Part shown: positions 1 through 6,654 of the stretch, piece after piece
How positions within the stretch are numbered: position 1 is the stretch's first letter
Layout of the letters: the number at the start of each line of letters is the position of its first letter
Source of the DNA: Kordiimonadaceae bacterium
GTDB taxonomy: Bacteria; Pseudomonadota; Alphaproteobacteria; Sphingomonadales; Emcibacteraceae
Direction: 5' to 3'
Assembly (NCBI GenBank): GCA_018699075.1
Contig: JABIPV010000332.1
Location: forward strand, 1 to 12,217
Length of the DNA: 12,217 nucleotides
Notes under the pieces: generated by a model
Databases searched by the model: none
Told to the model about the DNA's origin: nothing
Seen by the model: the letters and a program-made list of their open reading frames with translations, nothing else
Position numbers and translations under genes: made by a program

Positions 1-295
1 ACATTTTGTTAATTTCTTTGCGGTTCAATAGAAGCTTCCTAACGCGTCTAGATTCGTGATTAAAACGGTTTGCTTGCTCATATTCTTTAATATAGCAATT
101 GATCAGAAACATTTCACGATCTTTAACTTCCGCGTAACTATCGGCAATATTACTTTCAGCAGAACGCAGTGATTTAACTTCGGAACCGTATAAAACAATT
201 CCAGCTTCAAATTCTTCTTCTATATGATAATTGTGCCGCGCTTTGCGGTTCATAGCGATTACTTTGTAAGCGCTATTTTTCTTATCTTCTGCCAT
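1..295 (-). CDS. smpB: SsrA-binding protein SmpB (5' part, runs off the left edge)
   Basis: SmpB binds tmRNA and delivers it to stalled ribosomes for trans-translation. The first 98 residues are visible, starting MAEDKKNSAYKVIAMNRKAR. Family landmarks seen are the N-terminal basic stretch MNRKARHNYHIEE, the segment LYGSEVKSLRSAESNIADSY (the family's G-[ST]-E-V-K-S-L-R block), the INCYIKEYEQANRFNHESRR block and the RKLLLNRKEI block near the window edge. The full protein is usually about 150-160 residues, so roughly the last third is missing. The ATG at 293-295 follows the dapA stop (297-299) after a single base, so smpB is almost certainly translated from the dapA transcript. This neighbour pair is familiar in Alphaproteobacteria. 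The identification is secure; nothing looks damaged. Confidence 0.96.
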   Translation of the reverse strand, partial: MAEDKKNSAYKVIAMNRKARHNYHIEEEFEAGIVLYGSEVKSLRSAESNIADSYAEVKDREMFLINCYIKEYEQANRFNHESRRVRKLLLNRKEINKM

Positions 296-296
296 G

Positions 297-1178
297 TTAA
301 TTACTTAATAAACCCGCTATGACTAATGCTGTTCTCATTTTTGCTTTTGTTTCTTCACTTATGGGCGTTAAAGGCAGCCGCAAATCTGCCTTACATAATC
401 CAAGTAGCTCACCGGCATATTTCACTGGACCTGGACTGGGTTCAATGAACATAACATCATGAAGAGCCGTTAGCTTATCTTGTATGGTTAAGGCAGCGAC
501 AAAGTCTCCATTCAATGATGCTTTTTGAAAATCTGATACCAGTTTCGGTGCCACATTTGCCGTCACTGATATACACCCTGCCCCGCCGTGTGCATTAAAA
601 GCGAGAGCGGTTTGGTCTTCGCCAGAAAGCTGAATAAAATCTGAACCACTGGCCATTCGTTGCAAAGGAACACGGGCAAGGTTTCCGGTCGCATCTTTTA
701 CGCCGATAACATTACCAAGCTCGCGGTAACATCTATCCATGGTTTCAACAGACATATCGACGACGCTTCGTCCCGGAATATTATAAATAATAATAGGAAT
801 ATTAACGGCATCATTTATTGCTTTAAAATGTTGGAACATACCTTCCTGACTTGGCTTATTATAATAGGGAGTTACAACGAGGGCTCCATCAGCACCTGCT
901 TTTTTAGCATGACTTGTTAAGCTGATTGCTTCGCGGGTTGAGTTGGACCCACATCCCGCAAGAACAGGCACCCGTCCGGCGACTTCTTCAATACATGTCT
1001 GTGTAACCAATTGATGTTCTTCATGTGTCAGCGTAGGGGATTCGCCTGTTGTACCGCACGGTACGACGCCATTTGATCCTTGCTCTATTTGCCAATTCAC
1101 AAACTTTCGAAAAGCGTCAATGTCGACTTCTCTATTTTCAAAAGGTGTTATGAGGGCAGGTAAAGATCCACTAAACAT
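297..1178 (-). CDS. dapA: 4-hydroxy-tetrahydrodipicolinate synthase
   Basis: DapA condenses pyruvate with aspartate semialdehyde, the first committed step of the diaminopimelate/lysine pathway, in the cytoplasm. The 293-residue product matches the usual length of about 292. It is a single TIM-barrel aldolase with GTTGESPTL at residues 42-50 (Thr43/Thr44), YYNKP at 105-109 (Tyr106), IIYNIPGRS at 130-138 (Tyr132, Arg137) and the Schiff-base lysine Lys161 in VIGVKDATG. These correspond to the E. coli catalytic triad Thr44/Tyr107/Tyr133, with Arg138 and Lys161. The ATG at 1176-1178 has a GGA about 8 bases upstream. A plausible sigma70-type promoter lies about 35-60 bp upstream. The stop is one base from smpB, so the two are cotranscribed. 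No odd features. Confidence 0.97.
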   Translation of the reverse strand: MFSGSLPALITPFENREVDIDAFRKFVNWQIEQGSNGVVPCGTTGESPTLTHEEHQLVTQTCIEEVAGRVPVLAGCGSNSTREAISLTSHAKKAGADGALVVTPYYNKPSQEGMFQHFKAINDAVNIPIIIYNIPGRSVVDMSVETMDRCYRELGNVIGVKDATGNLARVPLQRMASGSDFIQLSGEDQTALAFNAHGGAGCISVTANVAPKLVSDFQKASLNGDFVAALTIQDKLTALHDVMFIEPSPGPVKYAGELLGLCKADLRLPLTPISEETKAKMRTALVIAGLLSN

Positions 1179-1210
1179 TTTTTAATTCCATTTTCATTAA
1201 GTTAACTTGC

Positions 1211-1239
1211 AAAATAGTCCTCTATGAGAAGCACTGCAA
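1211..1239 (-). promoter_or_regulatory. Candidate dapA-smpB promoter
   Basis: Read on the minus strand, TTGCAG (1239-1234) and TATTTT (1216-1211) are separated by exactly 17 bases, giving a likely start of transcription near 1204 and a leader of about 25 bases before dapA. The match to TTGACA/TATAAT is only moderate (3/6 and 4/6). The support is spacing and position, in the only noncoding stretch upstream of dapA and after the EF-hand gene's terminator. Confidence 0.35.
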
Positions 1240-1268
1240 GAATTAATGGAATAATAAATAAATTAAGC

Positions 1269-1296
1269 AAAAAAAAGGCGGGATTTAACTCCCGCC
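1269..1296 (-). terminator. Rho-independent terminator of the EF-hand gene
   Basis: On the minus strand a perfect 7-bp GC-rich stem (GGCGGGA at 1290-1296 read in reverse, pairing with TCCCGCC at 1277-1283) closes a 6-base loop and is followed by a run of eight T (complement of A1269-A1276). It lies about 65-70 bases past the stop of the EF-hand gene and before the dapA promoter region. It should therefore insulate dapA-smpB from upstream minus-strand transcription. No T-run follows on the plus strand, so it is one-directional. Confidence 0.92.
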
Positions 1297-1362
1297 CTTA
1301 AAGTCATACGCTTAAGAAATTATGGGGACAATTCTCAAGCGAACGGGACATTCTATAATATA

Positions 1363-1863
1363 TTAAGTTTTCTGATCGTTGCTGCCACGACGATTTCCAC
1401 GGCGGTTTCCACGATCACCTCTGTCACGGCGATCATTTAAAATTCCATCATTATTACGGTCCATACGGTCAAACATACGTTCGCCAGCGGCTTTATACTC
1501 ATCGGCGGAAACTTTACCGTCATTATCAGCATCTAAACCATCGAAGCGTTTTTGCAAACGTTCTGCATCGCGTTCCGCGTCACGTTCTGAATTTTCTGCT
1601 CTACGTTCTGCACGTCGAGCATTTCTTGCTGCACGATCTGCTTCTGATTTTGCTTTATATTCATCAAGGCTAATACCATCATTATTAGCATCGGTTTCAG
1701 CAAAACGCTTATCAAACATTGCTGCGAATTCTGATTTTTCAATAGTGCCGTTGCCATCAGTATCCATTGATGACATACCTCTGCCACCACCTTGTTGTGC
1801 GAGTACTGACCCTGTTAAAGCAAGGGCTATTACTCCGGTAATTACATATACTGTCTTTTTCAT
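1363..1863 (-). CDS. Secreted EF-hand calcium-binding protein with charged Arg/Glu linker
   Basis: A 166-residue protein of the exported bacterial EF-hand type; the specific role is not known. It starts with a signal peptide (MKKT, hydrophobic core VYVITGVIALALTGSV, likely cleavage after VLA at about residue 22), so it should act in the periplasm or outside. There are four EF-hand-like loops. Loop 1 (Asp34-Glu45, DTDGNGTIEKSE) and loop 3 (Asp111-Glu122, DADNDGKVSADE) are canonical 12-residue loops. Loop 2 (Asp58-Glu68, DANNDGISLDE) is one residue short. Loop 4 (from Asp135, DRNNDGILNDRR) lacks the final Glu. Residues 77-107 are a highly charged, probably helical linker, and the C-terminus is RG-rich (RGDRGNRRGNRRG). 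The start is supported by GGAG (1872-1875) 8 bases upstream of the ATG. It stands alone, with its own terminator. Calcium binding by loops 1 and 3 is likely; the rest is inference. Confidence 0.85.
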   Translation of the reverse strand: MKKTVYVITGVIALALTGSVLAQQGGGRGMSSMDTDGNGTIEKSEFAAMFDKRFAETDANNDGISLDEYKAKSEADRAARNARRAERRAENSERDAERDAERLQKRFDGLDADNDGKVSADEYKAAGERMFDRMDRNNDGILNDRRDRGDRGNRRGNRRGSNDQKT

Positions 1864-1965
1864 ATTTTAATCTCCATTTTAAATCCCATTCCCTCACGTC
1901 ATGTAACCATAATACGCAACAGAATTAAAAACCTGACGTTTTATTTTAATATTGAGATAAAAAGA

Positions 1966-3114
1966 TCATATTTTGCGACTAAACCGTGGAATAGTTAGTA
2001 ATACAGTCAAAAAACATAATAAACTCATGGCATAATATGCATTGCCACCGAAATTTTCAAACAACAGACTACCGAAATATGTTGAAAGTGCCATACCAAG
2101 ACCCAGTGGGAAAGCCGTATAAAGGCTTTGTGCCGATCCAGAGAATTTCGTATCTATATTTTTGCTTAAATAGTTTATCGCCGCAAAGTGAGAAGCCCCA
2201 AATGTGAGCCCATGGATAAGTTGCACCGCGAATAAAATAGGTAATGAAACACTAAAGCCCATGACCGCCCAACGCAGAGCTCCTAAAACACCTATGATGG
2301 CAAAAATTAATCGCGTTGAAGTACGGTCAATAATTTTTCCCATAAATATAAATACGGCAATTTCAGCAATCACACCAATCGCCCATAAAAGGCCGATGAT
2401 ATCTTCATTTATACCACTATTTTTCCAATGAATACTTCCCATGGAATAATAGACGCCGTGACTCATTTGCAATAAACCTACCGCGCATAAAAACCAAATA
2501 AAATTAGGTTGCTTTAAGAGGTCTATTATTGGTGAAGTATTACTGGATTTAGACGATATTTTTTTATTCCCGCGAGGCAGGAATAACGCAGATATAAAAA
2601 TAAGACATAAACAGCCAAATGACACCCAAACAACATAATCAACGGAATTACTTTTTAAAAACCAGCCCATAAAAACCGATGCAACAATGAAAGATGCCGA
2701 GCCAAATGATCTTATCCATCCATAATTCAAATGGTGTTTTGTGGTTTGACTTACCGTAATGGTTTCAAGCAACGGCATTATGGCAGGCATAGAAATATTC
2801 ACAGCAACCGTTATGAAAAACAATGGCCAAAAATCAGCAACAACAAAATAAAATGCTGAAAACAGAACACTTAATGAAGTACATATTATCAATGGTCGCC
2901 AATATTCATCACGGCGGTCTGCAGCTTGGCTAATAAGTGGTGCCATAAATATTTTCATAAAATGTGGCACGGCGATAATGATGCCGATTTCACTTGGGCT
3001 TAACCCTTTATTTTCCAACCACATGGCCCAAAAAGGCGCCATAATGCCCAAATACAAAAAGAAACAGGTATAGTTTAGAGATAGCCGTGAAAAAACAGCT
3101 TCATTAATTTTCAT
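1966..3114 (-). CDS. MFS permease, HcaT/NupG-like (MFS_1-like) group
   Basis: A 382-residue integral inner-membrane protein with about 12 hydrophobic segments and no signal peptide cleavage site, of the major facilitator superfamily. The N-terminus (RLSLNYTCFFLYLGIMAPFW, then ENKGLSPSEIGIIIAVP) resembles the group that includes the E. coli 3-phenylpropionate permease HcaT and nucleoside permease NupG. The loop after helix 2 (PLISQAADRRDEYWRPL) is the cytoplasmic motif-A position, with D-R retained. The mid-protein break (LPRGNKKISSKSSNTSP, about residues 180-196) is the usual cytoplasmic loop between the two six-helix halves. A second half with YLSKNIDTKFSGSAQSLYTA follows. The substrate cannot be told from the sequence. 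The ATG lies inside the 3' end of recX (11-base overlap), so it is translationally coupled to recX. No terminator is visible in the 102 bases after its stop. Confidence 0.85.
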   Translation of the reverse strand: MKINEAVFSRLSLNYTCFFLYLGIMAPFWAMWLENKGLSPSEIGIIIAVPHFMKIFMAPLISQAADRRDEYWRPLIICTSLSVLFSAFYFVVADFWPLFFITVAVNISMPAIMPLLETITVSQTTKHHLNYGWIRSFGSASFIVASVFMGWFLKSNSVDYVVWVSFGCLCLIFISALFLPRGNKKISSKSSNTSPIIDLLKQPNFIWFLCAVGLLQMSHGVYYSMGSIHWKNSGINEDIIGLLWAIGVIAEIAVFIFMGKIIDRTSTRLIFAIIGVLGALRWAVMGFSVSLPILFAVQLIHGLTFGASHFAAINYLSKNIDTKFSGSAQSLYTAFPLGLGMALSTYFGSLLFENFGGNAYYAMSLLCFLTVLLTIPRFSRKI

Positions 3115-3670
3115 AAAGTATATCTTCTAACTCTTCACGGCTTGCATTAAGTACTTTTTTAGAATGATCAAATGAAAACCCAGCCCGTGCCATCGCTGCC
3201 ATTTCTTTTTGCTCAGTATTTTCTTGGGCTTGTTTAATTCTAAAAGCACCAAATTGTCTTCTTTTGATATATTTTATGCCACTTAGAATATTTATGTTGG
3301 GTTTTTCCTCACATAATTTTGAAATAACATCTGTTATTATCTCCGCAGGAACCCCTTTTGCCCTTAATTTATTTTGCATATTTGCAAGTGAATTACCTGC
3401 TTGCAAAAATGATCGCACTCTACTCTCAGCATATAACTTATCATCAACAAGACCTTGTTTGACGCAATTAGAAACAATATCTTTAATCCATTCCCTAGTT
3501 TCTTCTCGTAATTCGTCGCGGTTTTCTTCATCAATAATTATTTTTTCGACTTTTCTCTTTAATATAAATATTAAATTCGCCTCTGTTGTTGCATATCTTT
3601 CGAGGTATCGGTAGGCTACGCCAATTATATAACGTCGAGAAAGTTTGATTTTCTTTTTAAATTTTTTCAT
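3104..3670 (-). CDS. recX: Regulatory protein RecX
   Basis: RecX proteins bind RecA filaments and limit recombinase activity in the cytoplasm. The 188-residue product shows the family's three-helix repeat architecture. The first repeat is AYRYLERYATTEANLIFILKRKV (residues 19-41). A second is VKQGLVDDKLYAESRVRSFL, which contains the hallmark G-[LF]-[IV]-[DN]-D-x-x-[FY]-A pattern. Next comes GNSLANMQNKLRAKGVP, where family members have G..+I...L..KG+. The C-terminal repeat ends MARAGFSFDHSKKVL. The first 17 residues are a lysine-rich tail not needed for the family match, but no later start codon is available. RecX is usually next to recA or, in Alphaproteobacteria, alone, so its pairing with an MFS gene is not informative. 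No LexA-type GTTC-N7-GTTC site was seen upstream. Confidence 0.88.
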   Translation of the reverse strand: MKKFKKKIKLSRRYIIGVAYRYLERYATTEANLIFILKRKVEKIIIDEENRDELREETREWIKDIVSNCVKQGLVDDKLYAESRVRSFLQAGNSLANMQNKLRAKGVPAEIITDVISKLCEEKPNINILSGIKYIKRRQFGAFRIKQAQENTEQKEMAAMARAGFSFDHSKKVLNASREELEDILYEN

Positions 3671-3673
3671 AAA
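3645..3673 (+). promoter_or_regulatory. Candidate promoter of the DMT permease, inside recX codons 1-9
   Basis: TTGATT (3645-3650) and CATAAA (3668-3673) are 17 bases apart, both 4/6 matches to the sigma70 consensus, and would start transcription near 3680, leaving about 13 bases before the ATG at 3693. The start codons of recX and the permease are only 22 bp apart, so a promoter for either must lie inside the other's coding sequence. This is the best candidate I see. Confidence 0.3.
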
Positions 3674-3692
3674 GCGAGATTACCCTTTTCCC

Positions 3693-4592
3693 ATGTCCGA
3701 GAATAGACCCCTTTCACATTATTTATACTTATTATTTTTAGCCCTTGTTTGGGGGTCCTCATTTTTAGTTATTAAGACTGTTACCACGAGTATTCCCCCG
3801 CTGACAATCGCCGCGACAAGGATATCAATTGGCGCATTATTAATTGCTGCATATGTCCTTTTAAAACGCGAAAAATTACCTTCACATTCTTCAATTTGGA
3901 TAAAAGGCAGTATAATAGGTCTTATTGGGACGGGTATACCCTTTGCCCTGATCAGCTGGGCGGTTAAATATATAAATAGTGGTACTGCTGCTATATGCAT
4001 GTCAATTATTCCGCTGTCTGTCTTTATCATGGCTCATTTTACGACCCACGATGAAAAAATGACTTGGCCAGGCCTGCTTGGAATAGTAAGTGGTGTGTGT
4101 GGCATAATCGTCCTTTTTTACGATACATTACAGGTGAATGATACAAATGGATTAGGCACTTATGCCCTAATCGCTATGTTAGTTTCTGCATTTGGATATG
4201 CCCTCGCAAACATTTTAATCAAACGATATGTCAAAACGGATCCTATAAATACCTCATTTGTCATGCTAACCACATCCGCGATTATTTTATGGCCAATCAC
4301 CTTAATATTTGAACAACCATTTTCAATAGTAATTGAAAGTTCTGAAATATTTTCATTATTATATTTGGGCGTATTCCCTACGGGCATAGCCACTATGGTA
4401 CTCGTGATATTTAACCAAAAGGCAGGACCAACTTTTGTATCTTATAATACTTATCTTATTCCAATTGTCGGTGTGTTTGCGGGTTACATTTGGTTAGATG
4501 AAATACTAAATGAAGCGGTTTTTCTTTCAATTATGTTCATTATGATTGGAATTTTTATTGCACAAAGGCAAAATAAATCAAAGATTAGATAA
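3693..4592 (+). CDS. DMT-superfamily (EamA) permease
   Basis: A 299-residue inner-membrane protein of the drug/metabolite transporter superfamily. It has two tandem EamA repeats, each of five hydrophobic helices (about residues 9-140 and 155-292). The first repeat opens with LYLLFLALVWGSSFLVIKTV, whose W-G-S-[ST]-F block is a hallmark of this family, followed by PPLTIAATRISIGALLI with the conserved R in helix 2. The second opens ALIAMLVSAFGYALANILIKRY. The substrate is not predictable; relatives export amino acids and metabolites. I chose the ATG at 3693 (MSENRPLSHYL) because the alternative at 3645 would add 16 residues that overlap the start of recX and do not look like family sequence. The Shine-Dalgarno match is weak (GAGA at 3676-3679). 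A small hairpin at 4602-4612 just past the stop is too weak to call a terminator. Confidence 0.87.
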   Translation: MSENRPLSHYLYLLFLALVWGSSFLVIKTVTTSIPPLTIAATRISIGALLIAAYVLLKREKLPSHSSIWIKGSIIGLIGTGIPFALISWAVKYINSGTAAICMSIIPLSVFIMAHFTTHDEKMTWPGLLGIVSGVCGIIVLFYDTLQVNDTNGLGTYALIAMLVSAFGYALANILIKRYVKTDPINTSFVMLTTSAIILWPITLIFEQPFSIVIESSEIFSLLYLGVFPTGIATMVLVIFNQKAGPTFVSYNTYLIPIVGVFAGYIWLDEILNEAVFLSIMFIMIGIFIAQRQNKSKIR

Positions 4593-4716
4593 AATTGATG
4601 TCTTTACGAAAGTCCTTTATTTGTTGGCAAAATACAAAATCCCTTATAAAATATCTTTATTATATACAGAAATGACTTGCGATAATAAGCTGTACCATGT
4701 ATCGAAGGTTAAATAT

Positions 4717-4731
4717 ATGTAACTGTTACAT
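4717..4731. promoter_or_regulatory. Perfect palindrome, candidate operator
   Basis: ATGTAAC-T-GTTACAT is a 7+1+7 perfect inverted repeat 105-119 bases before the acyl-AMP ligase start. The size and the near-continuous dyad fit the binding site of a dimeric helix-turn-helix repressor (TetR-like sites often look like this). It lies upstream of the candidate TATAAT. No regulator gene is in the window, so the partner is unknown. Confidence 0.4.
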
Positions 4732-4768
4732 GGAAAAAAATGCAGTGAACTTTATTAATACGGGAAAT

Positions 4769-4787
4769 CCTTATAATAATTATAAGG
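4769..4787. promoter_or_regulatory. Perfect palindrome overlapping a -10 hexamer
   Basis: CCTTATAATAATTATAAGG is an 8+3+8 perfect inverted repeat that contains TATAAT at 4772-4777. If this hexamer is the -10 element, transcription would start near 4784 with a leader of about 50 bases, and a protein on the dyad would block it. The -35 is poor (ACTTTA at 4749-4754, spacing 17). The run of A/T makes chance dyads more likely than for the first palindrome. Confidence 0.38.
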
Positions 4788-4835
4788 CATGTTCTTAAAA
4801 ATTGAAGAAACATAGCTAAGCGACATAACACATAC

Positions 4836-6572
4836 ATGCATGAACCAACACCAACATTAGACCCCAGCCACCCAAGAAGGTATGCTGATTTCAGCACCTT
4901 ACCAGAGGCGTTAGATTATGCCGCTGGTGGCAAAAGAGGGGTGAATTTTTATTCTCCACGTGGAGAACTAGAAAGCAGCATTACTTATGCACAAATTCGT
5001 GATCGAGCCCATGAAATTGGCCGACGATTGGTGCATTTTGGTATAAAAAGATATTCACGCGTTGCATTAATTGCTGAAACTAATGAAGATTTCGTCTGTT
5101 ATTTTCTCGGATGTCAATATGCGGGGCTTTTACCGGTCCCTCTTCCCCTACCAACTTCATTTGGCGGCAGAGACGGATATACAGAACAGCTCCACCAACA
5201 AATGAAAAGCTGTGAAGCAAGTGTCGCATTATCAGCGGCATATATGCTCCCATTGCTCGATGAAGCCACCAACGGTCTGGGTATGGAATTTATTGGCTCA
5301 CCCGATACTTTTGAAGCACAAGCAAGTTTGGCCGAAATCAAAAATGTAAAATTACCTGAGGTACACCCAGAAGATCTTGCTTATTTACAATATTCTTCCG
5401 GGAGCACACGTTTTCCACATGGCGTCGCAGTAACCCACAGTTCGCTGGTATCAAATTGTCATGGTATAGGCGTTGAAGCAATGGATGTGAATGACGATGA
5501 CCGGGTAGTATCTTGGCTTCCTTTTTATCATGATATGGGACTTGTGGGAATGCTTCTATCCCCTATCACATGTCAAGTATCCATTGATTATATTGCTACA
5601 GAAGCTTTTGCGAGACGCCCTATTCAGTGGCTGAAACTTATTTCAAGAAATAAAGGCACCATATGCTCTAGCCCAACATTTGGTTATGAGATTTGTGCTC
5701 GTCGCGCCAATTCTACAGACCTTGAAGGGCTTGATTTATCAAGCTGGCGGGTAGCTGGAATAGGCGCAGATATGATTCGTCCTGATGTCCTTGAAATGTT
5801 TGCAGAAAAATTTAAAGACTGCGGTTATAACAAAAAAGCATTTATGCCCAGCTATGGCCTCGCTGAATGTACTCTGGCCGTCAGTTTTGCACCTACATTT
5901 TCTGGTTATACGGTAGATCTGGTAAGTGAAGATGTATTAAATGGCGATGTAAAATCCGTTAAAGAATATAAGAAAAATGGCAATGGTGCTAATTATCGTG
6001 AAGTTGTAAATTGTGGTAAACCACTTTCCTCATACAATCTTGAAATTCGTGATGAAAAAGATGTCGTCCTTGATGACCGCGAAATTGGCCGTATTTTCCT
6101 TAAAGGAAAAAGTGTAATGGTCGGTTATTACATGGATGAGGCTGCGACCAAACAATGTTTGTCAGAAGATGGATGGCTGGATACCGGTGATATTGGTTAT
6201 ATGGCCGACGGGTCGCTTTTTATCATTGGTAGAATTAAAGATATGATCATCATTAATGGTAAGAATCATTGGCCTCACGATATTGAATGGGCCGTTGAAA
6301 AACTACCAGAACTTCGTTCAGGTGATAGCGCTGCTATTTCTATTCCGGGTAAAAATAACGAAGAAGTTCCCGCAATTTTGGTGCAATGCCGCAAACGCGA
6401 TGAAGAGGAACGTGTTGATCTTGAAAACAGAATTAAAAGCGAGGTTCAAGCCGTTATTGGCAAAACACCAGAGGTAATTTTGGTGCCGCCCCGCTCGCTT
6501 CCACGCACTTCATCAGGAAAATTAAGCCGCGTAAAGGCCAGAAGACAATATCTTGAAGGCCAATTGACTTAA
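4836..6572 (+). CDS. aasR: Fatty acyl-AMP ligase / acyl-ACP synthetase of the sphingolipid pathway
   Basis: A 578-residue cytoplasmic adenylate-forming enzyme, of the usual length for fatty acyl-AMP ligases. It activates a fatty acid as acyl-adenylate and, by context, transfers it to the acyl carrier protein encoded two genes downstream. Visible motifs are the A3 loop YSSGSTRFPHGVAVTH (186-201), A4 region WLPFYHDMG (227-235), A5 YGLAEC (340-345), DTGDIGY (449-455), hinge GRIKDM (465-470), the INGKNHWPHDIE block (473-484) and the C-terminal catalytic lysine Lys562 in SSGKLSR. Two features favour the ligase group over acyl-CoA synthetases: S-T-R-x-P-x-G-V in place of S-T-G-x-P-K-G, and the extra segment at about residues 350-392, where the ligase-specific insertion sits. 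The ATG at 4836 has a poor Shine-Dalgarno match. From memory, the Caulobacter counterpart next to spt is the acyl-ACP synthetase needed for ceramide. The family call is strong; the exact substrate is inferred. Confidence 0.85.
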   Translation: MHEPTPTLDPSHPRRYADFSTLPEALDYAAGGKRGVNFYSPRGELESSITYAQIRDRAHEIGRRLVHFGIKRYSRVALIAETNEDFVCYFLGCQYAGLLPVPLPLPTSFGGRDGYTEQLHQQMKSCEASVALSAAYMLPLLDEATNGLGMEFIGSPDTFEAQASLAEIKNVKLPEVHPEDLAYLQYSSGSTRFPHGVAVTHSSLVSNCHGIGVEAMDVNDDDRVVSWLPFYHDMGLVGMLLSPITCQVSIDYIATEAFARRPIQWLKLISRNKGTICSSPTFGYEICARRANSTDLEGLDLSSWRVAGIGADMIRPDVLEMFAEKFKDCGYNKKAFMPSYGLAECTLAVSFAPTFSGYTVDLVSEDVLNGDVKSVKEYKKNGNGANYREVVNCGKPLSSYNLEIRDEKDVVLDDREIGRIFLKGKSVMVGYYMDEAATKQCLSEDGWLDTGDIGYMADGSLFIIGRIKDMIIINGKNHWPHDIEWAVEKLPELRSGDSAAISIPGKNNEEVPAILVQCRKRDEEERVDLENRIKSEVQAVIGKTPEVILVPPRSLPRTSSGKLSRVKARRQYLEGQLT

Positions 6573-6603
6573 AATATATTAGTTAATTGACGAAACGCTT
6601 TAT

Positions 6604-6644
6604 AGAGCGCTAATCTTAGAATAAAAGGATTAGCGTTTTCTTTT
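6604..6644 (+). terminator. Terminator-like hairpin between the ligase and reductase genes
   Basis: CGCTAATC (6608-6615) pairs perfectly with GATTAGCG (6628-6635), extended by four weaker pairs (6604-6607 with 6636-6639, two of them G-U), and is followed by TTTTCTTTT (6636-6644). This looks like an intrinsic terminator or attenuator 35-70 bases after the ligase stop. It ends only about 10 bases before the next start codon, next to the ribosome-binding GGGA. The stem has modest GC content, so read-through is likely. Confidence 0.6.
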
Positions 6645-6648
6645 GGGA
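6645..6648 (+). promoter_or_regulatory. Ribosome-binding site deciding the cerR start
   Basis: GGGA lies 6 bases before the ATG at 6655. It supports MNKHIAVTGATG as the N-terminus rather than a TTG at 6643, which would add four residues and has no such site. Confidence 0.5.
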
Positions 6649-6654
6649 CCTAGG

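Larger units (their letters stand above)
4593..4835. promoter_or_regulatory. Intergenic regulatory region upstream of the acyl-AMP ligase
   Basis: This 243-bp AT-rich stretch holds no convincing gene. It contains two perfect palindromes (listed separately) and a TATAAT hexamer (4772-4777). It most likely carries the promoter and operators for the sphingolipid block. A short minus-strand reading frame crosses it but ignores codon bias and has no homology I recognise. No strong intrinsic terminator for the upstream permease gene is visible. Confidence 0.5.

Noticed and set aside
1379..1870. Long Arg/Ser-rich reading frame on the plus strand, fully antisense to the EF-hand gene
   Set aside because: It mirrors the charged repetitive codons of the EF-hand gene, has no family resemblance, and the EF-hand gene has a signal peptide, a Shine-Dalgarno site and a terminator.
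3264..3614. Plus-strand frame antisense to recX
   Set aside because: recX shows clear family motifs; the antisense product has no recognisable domain and no ribosome site.
4602..4620. Small hairpin after the EamA permease stop
   Set aside because: Four-base perfect stem and an interrupted T tract; not distinguishable from chance in AT-rich DNA.
4709..4897. Minus-strand frame across the intergenic region before the ligase
   Set aside because: It overlaps both palindromes and the ligase start, is short and matches nothing I know.
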